64,000 nt of DNA from the NCBI GenBank assembly GCA_001510575.1, contig LNGK01000001.1:620001-684000 (forward strand). Direction: 5' to 3'. How positions within the stretch are numbered: position 1 is the stretch's first letter; the number at the start of each line of letters is the position of its first letter. Both the position numbers and the translations under genes were made by a program. This document shows positions 51,653 through 62,882 of this stretch, in pieces. The stretch comes from Knoxdaviesia capensis. Lineage: Eukaryota; Ascomycota; Sordariomycetes; Microascales; Gondwanamycetaceae. The notes beneath the pieces are model-generated. The model saw only the letters and a list, made by a program, of their open reading frames with translations. It had not been told where the DNA came from and made no database searches.

Positions 51653-53869
51653 ATGGCCGCTGCCGCACGAGCGGCTCCGGCGATCTCGACTCGCGATCCT
51701 TTAACCGAGCCCGAAGCCAGTCCCATGTCCAGTCCTCTCAGTGAGGTTGACGATAAGGACGCCGACCCTGACGGCATTGACGAGCTGGCCATTGAAACCG
51801 CCCACCCATCTGACGATGAGGTGCTCTCGGATGGCAACGATACCGAGGCCGAAACCGAACGGCTGTACGATACACCACAACATACCCGACACCGAAAAGT
51901 TGTGCTAGATCAATCCAACGATCTTCACATCACTGAGCGCACTCCCACAAAATCCAAAAATACCCCCAAATCGTACAAGTCCCGCGGTCGCGACGATGAC
52001 TCGGTCGCCGACGAAGAACTCTCTCCCGCTCCATCAGCCAATACCCCCCGCGCCGATCGCTCCCCGACAAAACATCTCCGGGCAGCTGCTGCTGCGAGTG
52101 CCGCAGCCGCCGAGGCGAAAGCTTCCGCGGGGTCTGCTGACGAGCGGAAGCGAAAACGCTCCCCCGCCAGCGACCGCTCCGATTCGAGCCAGCCGCTGAG
52201 GAAACGCACCACATCTGTCGGTGTCCCCGACAATAAGGGGTCTCTGCACGAGGAAGACCTCGCGGGTGGGGAGAGAGAAACTCCCGCAGCAGCTCCCGAT
52301 GGCCGAAATGCTATTTCTTCTCATGCCGACGAAGCCTCTGACGAGCGAAAGCCTGCTCCTCTTAGCGCCGCCTCATTGAAACGATCTGGCGGCTCCGGAA
52401 CGGGCACCAAGGACAACAGCCCTCGTCATGACGATGCCGAGCCTGCCAGCGACGACGAAGTCGACCACCATGGGGACGACGATGCTATGGATGTTGACGC
52501 TGACGAGGATGCCGAAGCTGCTGCTCGGAACGAGGAAGAGCGTAAGTATTTTTTTTACTGGTCATCTCACCTTCGGTATGGCTGGGCACTAATACGTTAT
52601 TTTCTTCGTCGTACAGTTGAAAAGAAGCGTGTCGCTATGGCCGAGTGGGCTATTATCGAGGAACGATTCAGTACTTTCCGAGACAGGTATGTCAACCTTT
52701 TTTTTTTCTCTTACCGTCGCTCCATTCCCGAGTGTGTCATTCCCCGATTTCGGAGTCGCCAACTAACGTTTGCTTTCTCCCACACTAGATTGTACAAAGA
52801 CCGACTAGAACAACTCGAAAGAGAAGAGGCTTCTCTGACCGCCGAAGTCCCCACCCACCCCGAATACCTTCTCATGAAGCAATGCATCGACGAACGATAC
52901 GCTGAACGAGTTCGCCAGATCGAGAAGGAGCATCAATACGTCATGGAGGCCCACGAGCGCGTGGCTGTTTCCCAACGGTCACAGATCTGGTCCCAGTTCT
53001 ACCAGTCCATGCGCGAACAACGCGAGAAAATTCTCGAGAAGCTCAACCAGGACTGGTACGAAACCCAGAACGCTCGCCGGAAGGCCCACAGTGTCCGCGA
53101 TGTCGCCCTTCTGTTCCCCCGGGACCCAGCCCAACGCACGCGAAACGCTGTGGCCTACAATACCGAGGTGTCCATCCTTTCCGGGATTGCGAAGAATGTC
53201 GGCTTCCCAACTGCGCCGACTATGCGCGGAGCTAGTGCGTCGGAAGTCGACAGCGATCTGGAAGCTATCCGAGTGAGTCTCCCGTCCAATTGATCCCACC
53301 TAAGCCACGTCTAAAACATCTCGTACTAACCCCTCCCCCTGTCTGACATTCAGAATGCTCGCGTTCATCGACATTTGCCGTTGTCCTCCGGCATCCAGGG
53401 AAACTTTGGCGAGTCCTTTCTTCGGGGAACCCCTGTACCACAGCCCCGCTCGGCAAATCTCCCAGCACGGCAATATGGCGCCACCGACTCCGATGGCGGC
53501 TACGCGCAATCTCCGACAGGAGCCTCGCAGCTCGACTCTCCAAGCCTACATCCCACAATAGCCTATGGCCAGAACGGAGCAACCGCAGCCGCCCATAAAG
53601 CTGCTGTCGCGGCCTCGTTCTTGGCCCCGGAGATGGAGCCGTCGTCTAGTTCAAACGGCACGTCCCGGGGCCAGCATTCCCGCCGGGGAGCTGGCGCTGC
53701 TGGCGGAGGTGTTGGTAGCGGCTTGTTGAGTGCTGTTGCGGCGGCCAGTGGATCGCTTAGCAACGGGAGCAACGGTGGTGGTAGCGGTAGCGGCCGGGCA
53801 GGCAAGGGATCATCGTCACGAGGCTCAACGGCGAACAAGCATCCTTTCAGCGCCATAGCCACTAACTGA
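51653..53869 (+). CDS. Sds3/Dep1-family subunit of an Rpd3L-type histone deacetylase complex
   Basis: Four exons: 51653-52541, 52617-52686, 52789-53272 and 53354-53869; 652 residues. The ATG at 51653 is used; the frame extends 8 codons upstream only from a GTG. The N-terminal 300 residues are disordered and acidic/Ser-rich, with Ala runs. The Sds3-like domain lies at about 297-470. Spliced, it reads EKKRVAMAEWAIIEERF, FRDRLYKDRLEQLERE, THPEYLLMKQCIDERY, and a long charged helix that is probably coiled coil. The C-terminus is Gly/Ser-rich and low complexity. In yeast, Sds3 and Dep1 are scaffold subunits of the large Rpd3 deacetylase complex and help repress genes. Which of the two this matches cannot be settled by eye; I lean to the Dep1 type because of the long acidic N-terminus. 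Introns are 75, 102 and 81 bp. Confidence 0.9.
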
Positions 53870-55033
53870 TGACTTGGCGAGTGAATGGGATTCTGCTTTT
53901 CAAGCTTGCGCGATCCTTTGCGTTTCATTGCACGGCGCTTTTGTTTTCGGTTTCTTCCATTCTCTGCCGTTCTGGCGTTATATTCTTGGCTCTCATTCTC
54001 TCTCGGCTATATTTCTTGTTTTTTTTTAATCTGGATACCAGAACTGTTGGCGTCGGGCCTAACTCGTAGAGGTCCTAGAGGCGCTCTATCTGTGTATATG
54101 TCGTCGGGGGTGGGTTTTGTTGATATGTCATGGCCCCGGTGTTTCGCCCAAAATGCGGTGTTACTTATGTTCTGGTTCATGAGCGTTTATGCTTGATTCT
54201 GGTTTTTTTTGTGTCTTCGTGGACCGGATTGGGGATGTTCAAGGTTCTTTTCCCTCTGCTCTTTTCTTTGAAAGTCTCGTCCAACATATCCTGGGGAGCT
54301 TGCGTCTTCCTTTTTGTGTCATTATTCCTGTGTCTTCCCCTTCGGCTGCGGTCTATTATTGCTTGGTCTTTTGTTTTCCTCCTGGGTCTGGGAGCCGATC
54401 TGCGGCGGGTTCGCGTTTTTCTTTTCTGGCTGGATATGCTATGTTGTACGTCATTGCGACTCGTTGATGTCCCTTCTTTTCTTTTCTTTTTTTTTTTGGT
54501 GATGGTGCGATTGGCGGCGCGCTACACATGGGGGGTCTGGTTTGGCTTGTCACATATGTTCTTATACTCAAAACAATGTTGTTTCTGTGTTTATATCATG
54601 ACGGGTGTCTTGCTTGTACGCTCTCTGGGTCGCGGGTCACGCCACAGGGTCTGGGGTGGTATTGTCGTTCTCTTGAGTGCGTCTCGTTGCCTTTCGTTTC
54701 TGTTCAAAAGCGCGCATGGTATCGGTCGTTTGGGGCGGGTTTTGGTCTACTCGCGTATAGGTGTATGAATATCGGCGTGGGATCACCATAGCCAGGCACA
54801 ATGGAAGCATGATGCGGGGTCCCCGCGCTCTCTCGTGAAGCCATGTGTCCGGAGTTCTAGCAATGTGTGGTATATCAACAAGAAGAAAGAAATCGTACAC
54901 GGCGTCCTCCAGCATTACAGCTGGCTGTAGAGTATCATGCATCCCCATTCCCTCCATCGTTCGTCTTCGCAGCTAATGTACAGATATATGTCAAGAGCGG
55001 TATGTAAACAAAGTCGTCGGCTTCGCGCGCAAT
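53870..55033. other. intergenic region between the Sds3/Dep1-family gene and coa3
   Basis: The first 850 bp are very T-rich on the plus strand and look like a long 3' UTR. Frames such as 54130-54768 translate to hydrophobic residues only because TTT and CTT dominate. The two genes converge here. No RNA gene is seen. Confidence 0.5.
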
Positions 55034-55463
55034 CTAGTTCTTCTCCTTCTTCGAGGTCTTCGAGGCTTCGGGAACCTTGACGTCCGAGAAATCGTCCTGG
55101 CCGACCGCATGGATGGTCCACCAGTCTGCGCGCGTGTTGATACGCCTATAGTTAGTTTTCCATGTGAACAACGCAGTGATTGGCACGGTGTGGTTGCGAG
55201 GGGTCGGGGGTGGATGGACGCCGGGAAACAAACGGCAATAACTTACACACGCCGCCAACAAGACCGAGCAGCGCCGCGCCGGTCAGCGCGTTCTTCAGCA
55301 GATACGGCTTCCGCGCGCGGATGAGCGCCGGACCTTGCCGGAAGTTCGAGTTGTAGTATGACGATGATCTAGTGCCACCAGTCAACAAATGTTAGTCCCA
55401 TGGACGGAACATCCCGAAAAATAACCCCTTGGGGTGGTCACTTGGTGAGGGAACTCACGGCAT
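55034..55463 (-). CDS. coa3: cytochrome c oxidase assembly factor 3 (COA3)
   Basis: Three exons on the minus strand: 55463-55459 (5 bp), 55368-55247 and 55125-55034; 72 residues. Spliced, it begins MPSSSYYNSNFRQGPALIRAR, then one membrane segment (about KNALTGAALLGLVGGVYWWTI, residues 27-47), then HAVGQDDFSDVKVPE and a Lys-rich tail. The YY...F start, single membrane span and QDDFSDV block are the COA3/Cox25 pattern. COA3 sits in the mitochondrial inner membrane with Cox14 and Mss51, stabilising newly made Cox1 and controlling its translation. The splice at 55247/55125 is chosen because it gives GVYWWTIHAVGQDD without a break; reading the second frame further upstream inserts unrelated residues. 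The very short first exon makes the gene easy to miss. Confidence 0.88.
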
Positions 55464-56136
55464 TGTGGAAAAAAAGGATGTGGGTGTGTGTCGAGTTTCG
55501 TCTTCACGGTTGGAAGGTCGGCGGCCGGGACGTCGTGAGCTTTTGCATGGAGAAAAATGCCCGTTTGGCTGAATAAGCTGTTTCTCAGTGGGTGGCGTGA
55601 CTTGGTCCCAGTCATAAGGCCAGTATGTATTTCAACCCGAGTTGTTAGGGTTTAGTGACCCTAACTCTGCGTGTTAGTCGAGTCTCCATCACAGTCCCTG
55701 CTACCATGCTGAGGATTCTCGAGAATGTCGGAATTTTGGTGCTGTGACGAGGAATTGTGAAGTAAAAGAAAGCTGTAATTTTAATGAAGCAAAGTTGAGT
55801 TTGAAGCTACCGCCCGCCAATCATACTAAAACTGACCAATACCTGAGCTACGAAGCTCGTGTCTCAGTCAACATTAGAGACTTTTCCATGCAACCTGCGT
55901 ACTCACAGTTCGGCGCACGGCGAGACCGCATAAACCCAGGGCGCTCTGGGGACAAGGTTAGGTGAGACCCCATCCGGGACGTGCAACTCCAAGCGGTCGT
56001 AGACTATATACATGACATGTTCCAAGCCCACGTCGCCGAACCACCCCGTCGCAGCGTACCATCGATGTCCCTTACCCACACCAAACCCCCATCATCATCA
56101 CCGCCGTTCTCACAACACCACCTAGAATTAGAGGCA
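55464..56136. other. intergenic region upstream of coa3
   Basis: Probable coa3 promoter at the left. It includes GTTAGGGTTT at 55643-55652 and a second motif, ACCCTAAC, at 55658-55665, arranged back to back. Nothing else is recognised; short open frames here have no gene-like features. Confidence 0.45.
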
Positions 56137-56326
56137 CTAGGACGACTTAAGCTGCTCAGCCCGCTCACGGCAGTTCCACGAGCCGAGATTACCGGCATTC
56201 GACGTCTCGGAGACGCCGTTGCACTTCTGCTCGGCGGCGGTTGCCGGAGTAGTTCAGCTTCATCGGCGTGGCACCGGCGGCGGTGCTCACTAGGACGAGG
56301 CTGCCGATGAGGGCGGACAGCTGCAT
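56137..56326 (-). CDS. doubtful small secreted protein, frame-broken or intron-containing
   Basis: The ATG at 56326 opens a textbook signal peptide (MQLSALIGSLVLVSTAAGA, then TPMKLNY). In that frame the product is 45 residues, ending at 56189 in an Arg-rich tail that looks out of frame. Shifting one base near codon 27 gives a more natural continuation ending at 56137, with EQKCNGVSETSNAGNL and GSWNCRERAEQLKSS, including two Cys. Either there is a one-base deletion (a pseudogene or sequencing error) or a 64-bp intron (56290-56227, GTGAGC...GCAG, with a possible branch site). The intron reading keeps frame but removes the cleavage site. I do not recognise the family. Confidence 0.3.
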
Positions 56327-57519
56327 TTTGAGAGAGGATGTGGCTCGCTGGGGATTGGGATGGATGTTATGAAGGTTGAGAGTCTCCACGTGGGCGAGTT
56401 GGCGTTTGATTTTGAATGTTTGAGCTTGTCCGGATGGGAGTATCTGACCTGGGAGATGGGAGACGGATTGCTCAGGTGTTTAGAAGCAGGGATGCCGGGA
56501 GACTGAAGAGCTGGGAAACTGGGGGTAATCACCACGTCTCTGGATATACGAGGAGATCGTCTTCTGCATGGATTCCCCAGGGATGCTCCTTGAATAGTTA
56601 GCAGTAGTCATGGTACATCTAACTCGATCCACGAAGGATTGTAATAGCAATCGGCGCTGGTCTCTTCTTTGAGTTGTGAACTCCAGAGATATACAAGAAC
56701 GCAACCCAACACCGCGATACCCCAACTCGTCACCGATCAGGGGTCTTCCCAGAGTTCCAGCCCTGTTACCCTCACTACCATTAACGGGGTCCTGATACTC
56801 AGTCTATCACTCCCCTTCCACTCACCAAAGGAGTTTCTCAGATCACATCGCTACCCGGATTCCACAACCCTAACCCTAACACAATTTGCGCCACATTTAC
56901 CGGTGTGGCGTTTCCTGGAATTTTCATGGGCAAGTACTTTTTCGGATTCATGGTGCAACATTTCCATCATTCATTCGACATTGGCTTTTTTTCTTTTGCT
57001 TCCTCATCATCATTTCTCGCGCACATCTCTAAACGTTAGACGTATTTTCTCCCTCTGAATCCTCAGGCCTTTCGTATTCCCCCCATTCTCATAATTTTGG
57101 CCCAGGACAACTTTCTCTTCTTCCTTTCTCTCATTCCAACTCCAAGTCGCGATAGTTTTAGCCAGAGCTCAACTTGGAAACGCGATCAAAAAGTTCGACC
57201 CAGCAAGCATCTCGGGCTTTTTTCTCTCGCAAATCATCGCCACGAGATCAACCAACTTTCTCCACAGCTTCGATTCCTGCGACTGTTTAAATCCGTACTG
57301 GGGGTTCGTTTGATTGATTCCGGTGATCTGTTTAATGGCAGCTTCATCGGCGTCTCTTGACTAGCTTCGCGCGCCTGAAAGCCCTCTGCCACGGGTTTCC
57401 ACGTGCCGGGCATCTCTGGACACACCCATCAGCATCTTTGTAACCGACACACCCTCCTCCGACCTGCGACTTTTCATCGTCGGACCTCCCCCGACGACTC
57501 ACCCTCCGATTTGCCCGCG
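56327..57519. other. upstream region of the PTA1/symplekin gene
   Basis: No gene is seen. It contains the longest telomere-like tract in the window, AACCCTAACCCTAAC at 56866-56880, about 640 bp before the PTA1 start codon. The region from about 56940 to 57519 is pyrimidine-rich and probably includes the PTA1 leader. Confidence 0.5.
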
Positions 57520-60500
57520 ATGGCAGCTTCATCGACCGCCGATGCGCCCGACGCCGCGGCGGGCTCGAGCGGAGGACTTTCGGTCGAAGACCACATTCGC
57601 CAGCTCAATGATGCGCGGAAGCTCGTGCTTTCCGATGTTAAGTTCTACCCGGCCGTAGTGCAGAGCATTCTTCCCATCATCGCGCCGTCGTCTAAACTCG
57701 AGTTGCGCAGATGGGTTGCCGACTTCCTCGCAGAGGCGTTCGCGACGCCCTCGCTGCCGCTTAAAGAAAAGGAAACCATGCAGCCCTATGTAATTGATAC
57801 CATCCAGACCGTTCTTGAGCGTCCCTCCGAGGATCCTCTCGTGCTGCAGTCCATTATCCAGGCTGCTGCTAGCGTGTACCCTGTTACACTGAGATGGATG
57901 TAAGTTTCTCGTTGCGCCATTGGCCTTTTTCGTAAGCTCTTTTGCGGCTTGTTCTAATGTCTGCTCTTTTCACCTAGTATCTCAAATGCCTACGACAGAA
58001 TCACCTGGGAGCGGATGGTGAATGTCAAGTCACGAATCTTTCAGATCTGGGATCAAGCACCCCCGGCAGTCAGAATATGCTGCATCAAGTTTGCCCAGAG
58101 AGTTGTTTTGGCCCAAACGGTTGCTTTGTCTCCAGACCCTAAGGGTGGTAAGGAGGACCGAAAGGTATGTGGCCAAGTTATTATGAGAATGGTTAAGACT
58201 GCTTAGCTAGAACAGTTCGGCCTGCTAACTTGTGTGGTTCTCCTTATAGCATCGTTATGAGTCGCTCGATATCTCCCTCGACAAAGTCCCTCCCAACCAC
58301 TCTGTCCTTGATGTACGGATGCTTGAAGCTGAGAGCATGGGGCTCTTGGACCGAATGCTTGGTGTTCTGCAGGACAATTCAAGGTGTGTAGTGGATCTGT
58401 GGCTTTCATTCTTTCAGTGCTGAACCTAATTAATTGTTTCCTCCGTAGTGATGCCATCATTGTTGATGCCACGATCAACACCCTCGGTATCCTAGTCCGG
58501 ACACGCCCCAACACCTCCAACCGCATTATCAATGCGGTCATCAACTTCAATCCTCTTGCGATGATCAACTCAAACTCCTCCCCTCGCGATCGCGTGGTTG
58601 CAAAGTCCATGGAAAAAACTGCCCGCATTTTCCTCACTTATCTACACAAACGGTAAGCTGCCAGTTCTTATCTCGCGGATACCCATCTCACGTACTCACT
58701 CTGACGCCTTTTTTTCCCAACTACTTCTAGAAGCGATCCACACACCCCCATTTCCATCCGGATACACCAACAAATCGACCGATTGATGCGAGCCCGAGCC
58801 GAGATCATGGACGATTCCTCGCGCAAGCGGGCGCAGGACGCAGAGCTCCGACAAGCCTCGGAAGCTAAGAGACAACGTCTGGACCAAGCTCCGGCCGCCG
58901 AAGAGGATCCCTGGGCTATTCCCCCACTGGGCCCCGGCCCCCACACTCTCGGCGACGTGTACACCCTTGTCGACGCCCCCGACGGTCTGGCTGCATTCGA
59001 CATTAGCCAGCTCCCCACGGATCTCATTGTCCAGATCGCGGTTCGCACCCTGATCACCACGGACCAGGCCGTGTTTGATCACGCGATCAACGTGCGTATT
59101 AGACTCTGGAGAGACTTTCGAGCTAGCTGGACGTGAACATGCTGTACTGACTTTCCATTCTCCGCGGTTACAGGCCGTTCGAAACCGATTCGACCAGCTA
59201 CGATCGGTCGAGCCATCCTCCATTGACCCGCTCACGGCTCCGTTGGGCGTGGACGAGGATGATGATTACGAACCCGACTTCTATCTCGCAGAGGATAACG
59301 AGAAAATCCTCGACAAACTCGAAGACTCGGCCAATGACGCTCCGACCAAGACCCAGGAGCCATCGTCAGTCCCTCTTGATTCCGTCCAGCTGCCAGCTGC
59401 CCAACCTCTGACCGCCGAAGAAGCCGCTACTGTGAGCCAGGCCTTGATCCAGAACGTTTTCGATAGCCACGTCAAGGGCACTGAGGACAGCGCCGCTGCC
59501 CCTAAGAAGACGCGATCGGGCTGGAACCGCTTTGCGGCCAGTGCCAGCGACCGCGACTCGTGGATCACCATTCTCATCCGCGTGGCCATTCGGGCACCCG
59601 GCGCCATGGAGATTCTGGCTACGGTTTCCGAGGACGACGACAAGGAGGAGTCTGATGGTAGCGCTGTCAAGGATGGTGGCGATGACAAGGCTGCGATCGA
59701 AAAGGCGGAGGGAAAGAAGGCCGAGAAGCCCAAGAATCTGGCGTCTGTGACCAGCGACAAGGCCCGCGATATGCTGTTCAACTACATTCTCGAGGACTTC
59801 CGGAAGCGGATCGATGTCGCTGTTGGCTGGCTATGTGAAGAGTGGTACAACGACAACGTCCTCGCTTCGGCATACGCCAAGCGCGTTGCGGAGGCCGCCA
59901 CAGCCGCAGCAGCCAAGGCGTCCGCCGCTGCCAACGTCGCGGCTACCACCGACGGCCAGAACGGCGAGAGCAACGGCCACGCCTCGTCTTCGCATGCTTC
60001 CGACGACGACGGCGCCGCCGAAGCCGCGGCCGCCATCGCGGCGATCCCCAAGCCCACGCGGCACTACCAGCGGCTGGTGCTGCGGCTGCTGGACGGATTC
60101 CTGCCGTACCTGCATCCGCAGGACAAGGTGCTGACGCGGTTCCTGGCGGAGATCCCGGAGCTGGACGAGGAGGTGCTGAGCCGGCTCAAGCTGATGTGCC
60201 GCGACCCGACGGTGGTGTCGCTGGCGCTGACCAGTCTGCTGTACCTGGTGATGCTGAAGCCGCCGATCCGCGAGAAGGCGCTGGATACCGTGCAGGCAAT
60301 CTGGACCGAGTGTGAGTATTCCTCTTGTGTTGTTTGCCCATCCTGAGGATGCAGCTTTCGAGAACTAACGGTTGACTCTTGACGCTTTTATAGTCGAGGA
60401 CGCGCGCCCCCTGGCTGGCCGGTACCTGACGAAGTACCGCCGGCAGTGGCTCGAGGCCCAGCAGCAGCAGGGCTCCGCTCCCAACGACAGCACCGGCACG

Positions 60501-60548
60501 CCGGAGGTCTCGACGCCCGCGACTAACGGCGAGTCTGCGCCGGCTTGA
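57520..60548 (+). CDS. pta1: symplekin/PTA1, mRNA cleavage and polyadenylation factor subunit
   Basis: Seven exons: 57520-57899, 57978-58164, 58250-58383, 58449-58652, 58731-59091, 59174-60311 and 60394-60548; 852 residues, all splices in frame. The ATG at 57520 is the first ATG of the frame; the longer open frame begins at a GTG. The N-terminal half is a helical-repeat region of the symplekin/Pta1 type (KLVLSDVKFYPAVVQSILPI, SRIFQIWDQAP, AVRICCIKFAQR, IINAVINFNPLAM, HTPISIRIHQQIDRLMRAR). An Asp/Glu- and Ala-rich linker follows (about 490-690, with a run of Ala), then more helices (VLRLLDGFLPYLHPQDKVLT) and a Gln/Thr-rich tail. In yeast, Pta1 scaffolds the cleavage and polyadenylation factor and links it to transcription termination; human symplekin does the same in CPSF. 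Introns are 64-85 bp. Confidence 0.93.
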
Positions 60549-61559
60549 ATTATCTCTTCCGGGATCTCTTTTTCCCTGGGTACCTCGGCCTCCTCCCGAA
60601 AACGAGCCCCCCACTTACCTTCCATCCCTCCTCCTTTTTTTCTCCTACTGCATGAACTCTCACAATACAAGTTTCGCCCGCTCGTGGCCGTTAAGCTTTC
60701 TAAAAAACACTTCTCATTATTCACTCTCTTCTTTTTCCCCTCTCTCTCTCTCTGATATCGTTCTCCTTTTCTAAACTCGGATACGCGCACTTGTGTATGT
60801 ACGTTACCCACGACGGATGTATTATTTTTCTTCCCCACCTTTATTTATCCTACGTTCGGGTAGGCCCGGGCGTGTTATACGGCCCAACCCTAACCAAATC
60901 CACATCACCACAACCACCACAACCATCCCATCTATGCTCTTTGATTTTTCTTTTCCGATATCTTCTCTTATCTTGTGGTTTACGAAGCCCGGGGACCGGC
61001 GGGATATGTGTTTTCTGCTCTCTTGTGTCTTCTGTTTCTTCTTCTCTTCACGTACTTGGTTCTGGTCCTTCTCTGCTTTATGTTTCTGGTTTGGGGGGAA
61101 CATCTATCTTTTTTTTTCTCATCTTGTTGGTATTTGGGAACTCCGGTATCTTTTCTTCTTCTTTCTTTTTTTGGTGTGTATAGTATCGACGAAATATACC
61201 CGCCTAGTTACCCTCCTGTCGCGTGCAGGAGGGATTTCACCTCCGATGGGACGGGTTCTCAGGTGGTCTTCTTATGTGCTTGTGTGTTTCTTCCGATGCT
61301 GGTTGGGAGATTTAGACTTTCCAACGTATTTCAATTGAAGTTCTGCAGTTCTCTTTCACACGCGATACTACGGCGTTACTTCAAGCATGCGATCACCGCT
61401 ATATTTGGACATTCGCTATTTCTGGACTTGTCGCTGGGTATAGATATCTTCGCTGTCCACATCAAACCGAAATCAGGAACGCACCCGTGAAACCACCAGC
61501 CAGAATAGTGGATGCCGCATAAAAATGATAGTTTTTACTTGGGCCCCCTTCTCAATCAG
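60549..61559. other. convergent intergenic region after pta1
   Basis: Strongly T-rich on the plus strand from about 60630 to 61200, the likely long pta1 3' UTR; the open frames there (60791-61490) are hydrophobic artefacts of T-richness. One telomere-like AACCCTAA lies at 60886-60893. No gene is seen. Confidence 0.5.
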
Positions 61560-62882
61560 CTACTTTCTGAAAACAAAATCGATGTCCGAGCGCGTGAAAG
61601 AGTGCTTGCAGATAGTGTCAGCCTCATGGCCCCGCAAGAAGTCCTCCCCGCCAGCTTCTCCGGAGAACATGTCCCGCGCGCCGGACTCGTCCGCCCCCAA
61701 CCAGGGTTCACCGTCCATGCCGACCTCATCCGGGGAGGACAGTGCGGGGTATTGCCGGGAGTGGGATGCCTCCGATGCGATTTTGGCGATGAACGGGGCC
61801 TTCCGGTACATGAATACATGGTCGACGCGGCGTTGTTGGTCGGGGCGGGCCGTCCCGATGAGCTCGCATGACTCATCCGCCGGCCAGAGCACCGCCTGGA
61901 TGTCGGACTTGGCGGGGTCCTGGAGTGCGGGAACACGCATCGTCAAAACCACGATGGGTTCGTGGCAGGCTCGGCGCTGGGCGTATGCTGCGCAGCACTC
62001 GGCCACCTTATATTCTGGCGAAAAGTAGACCGCTTGCCGTGAGGCGGCAAACTCAGGCGGCTCGGACCGCAGAGGCGTGAACAGGCCGCACCGGCCGGCG
62101 GGCTCGTCGAACAGAGCAGACGCTCTCGCTTCATCGACGCCTGCAAACAGAGTGACCCACCCAGGCGGTGTGCCTGCCACCACGATGGCACGGGCATTCG
62201 CCCAGGTGCCCACTCCGTCTGTCGAGCCGACCACAGATGGCGCCGGGGAAGGGGGTGAGTGCACTCCATGCACGCGTAAGCCCTGGATTACCCTCTCCAG
62301 GCCCCGTTTTGCAATCTCTGCAAGGCCAGTATAGCGTTGCCGGAGTGTGTCGATGGCCCAGAACATGCAGGGCGCCGTGGCCCGCAGCGGAGCAAACCGA
62401 GGGTCCATGATTGCGTCGATAGTTGCCTCGTTCAAGCCACACGCCTGCAAAAAGGTCAAGCAGTTGCTGTCATCATATGCGTCGGAGTTGGCAAGCACCG
62501 ATTTGACGCGGCCCAGGAAATACATTGTGAATGGCATCCGAGGTCCCGGGACGGCACCATCAACGACATCTGGCCCCCGGCATTGATCCCCGGAGGACCG
62601 GTCAGTGCTAGTGGTTGACCAGGCGTCCCATTGGCTCCAGAGTTCAGCGGCGGTCTGGGTGGAAAATCCGATGTATTCGAGTGTCTCTCGAGAGACAAGC
62701 TCCGAAGGAATGGTTACAAACGCCTCTCCGCCACACGGATCACATGTGCTAGTGTACGATGCGACATCGATGTTGCTCGACGAGCTTAACAGACTCTTGT
62801 GGAGCTTGATGACGCCGGGCTCTGTGAGTAGGAGGCCTTGGAGGGCGAGGGTGTTGGCATCGTGCTGGTTAATGATAGACAT
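61560..62882 (-). CDS. unrecognised 440-residue protein, possibly ADP-ribosyltransferase-like at the C-terminus
   Basis: Single-exon gene with its ATG at 62882; the frame is open for 34 codons further upstream but without a better start. The N-terminal third contains CDPCGGEAF and many Ser/Thr. The middle has MPFTMYFLGRVKSV and a helical stretch PCMFWAIDTLRQRYTGLAEI. From about residue 282 comes RQAVYFSPEYKVAECCAAYA, then IVVLTMRVP. This order (a strand ending in a YF-S/T box, then a helix with A..YA, then a hydrophobic strand) recalls the ART-fold proteins that are common and mostly uncharacterised in filamentous fungi. That likeness is weak, and I cannot point to the catalytic Glu or the NAD-binding Arg/His with confidence. 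No signal peptide or membrane segment is seen. Codon use is like the neighbours'. It may be cytosolic; the function is unknown. Confidence 0.75.
   Translation of the reverse strand: MSIINQHDANTLALQGLLLTEPGVIKLHKSLLSSSSNIDVASYTSTCDPCGGEAFVTIPSELVSRETLEYIGFSTQTAAELWSQWDAWSTTSTDRSSGDQCRGPDVVDGAVPGPRMPFTMYFLGRVKSVLANSDAYDDSNCLTFLQACGLNEATIDAIMDPRFAPLRATAPCMFWAIDTLRQRYTGLAEIAKRGLERVIQGLRVHGVHSPPSPAPSVVGSTDGVGTWANARAIVVAGTPPGWVTLFAGVDEARASALFDEPAGRCGLFTPLRSEPPEFAASRQAVYFSPEYKVAECCAAYAQRRACHEPIVVLTMRVPALQDPAKSDIQAVLWPADESCELIGTARPDQQRRVDHVFMYRKAPFIAKIASEASHSRQYPALSSPDEVGMDGEPWLGADESGARDMFSGEAGGEDFLRGHEADTICKHSFTRSDIDFVFRK

Noticed and set aside
54130..54768. 212-codon hydrophobic frame that looks like a membrane protein
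   Set aside because: Its Phe/Leu/Val content comes from the T-rich 3' flank of the gene ending at 53869; there is no family likeness and its start lacks a good context.
56846..56880. A true telomere or chromosome end
   Set aside because: Only about two repeat units, flanked by single-copy sequence and genes on both sides.
60791..61490. Overlapping hydrophobic frames after pta1
   Set aside because: Same T-rich artefact; three frames overlap with similar composition.
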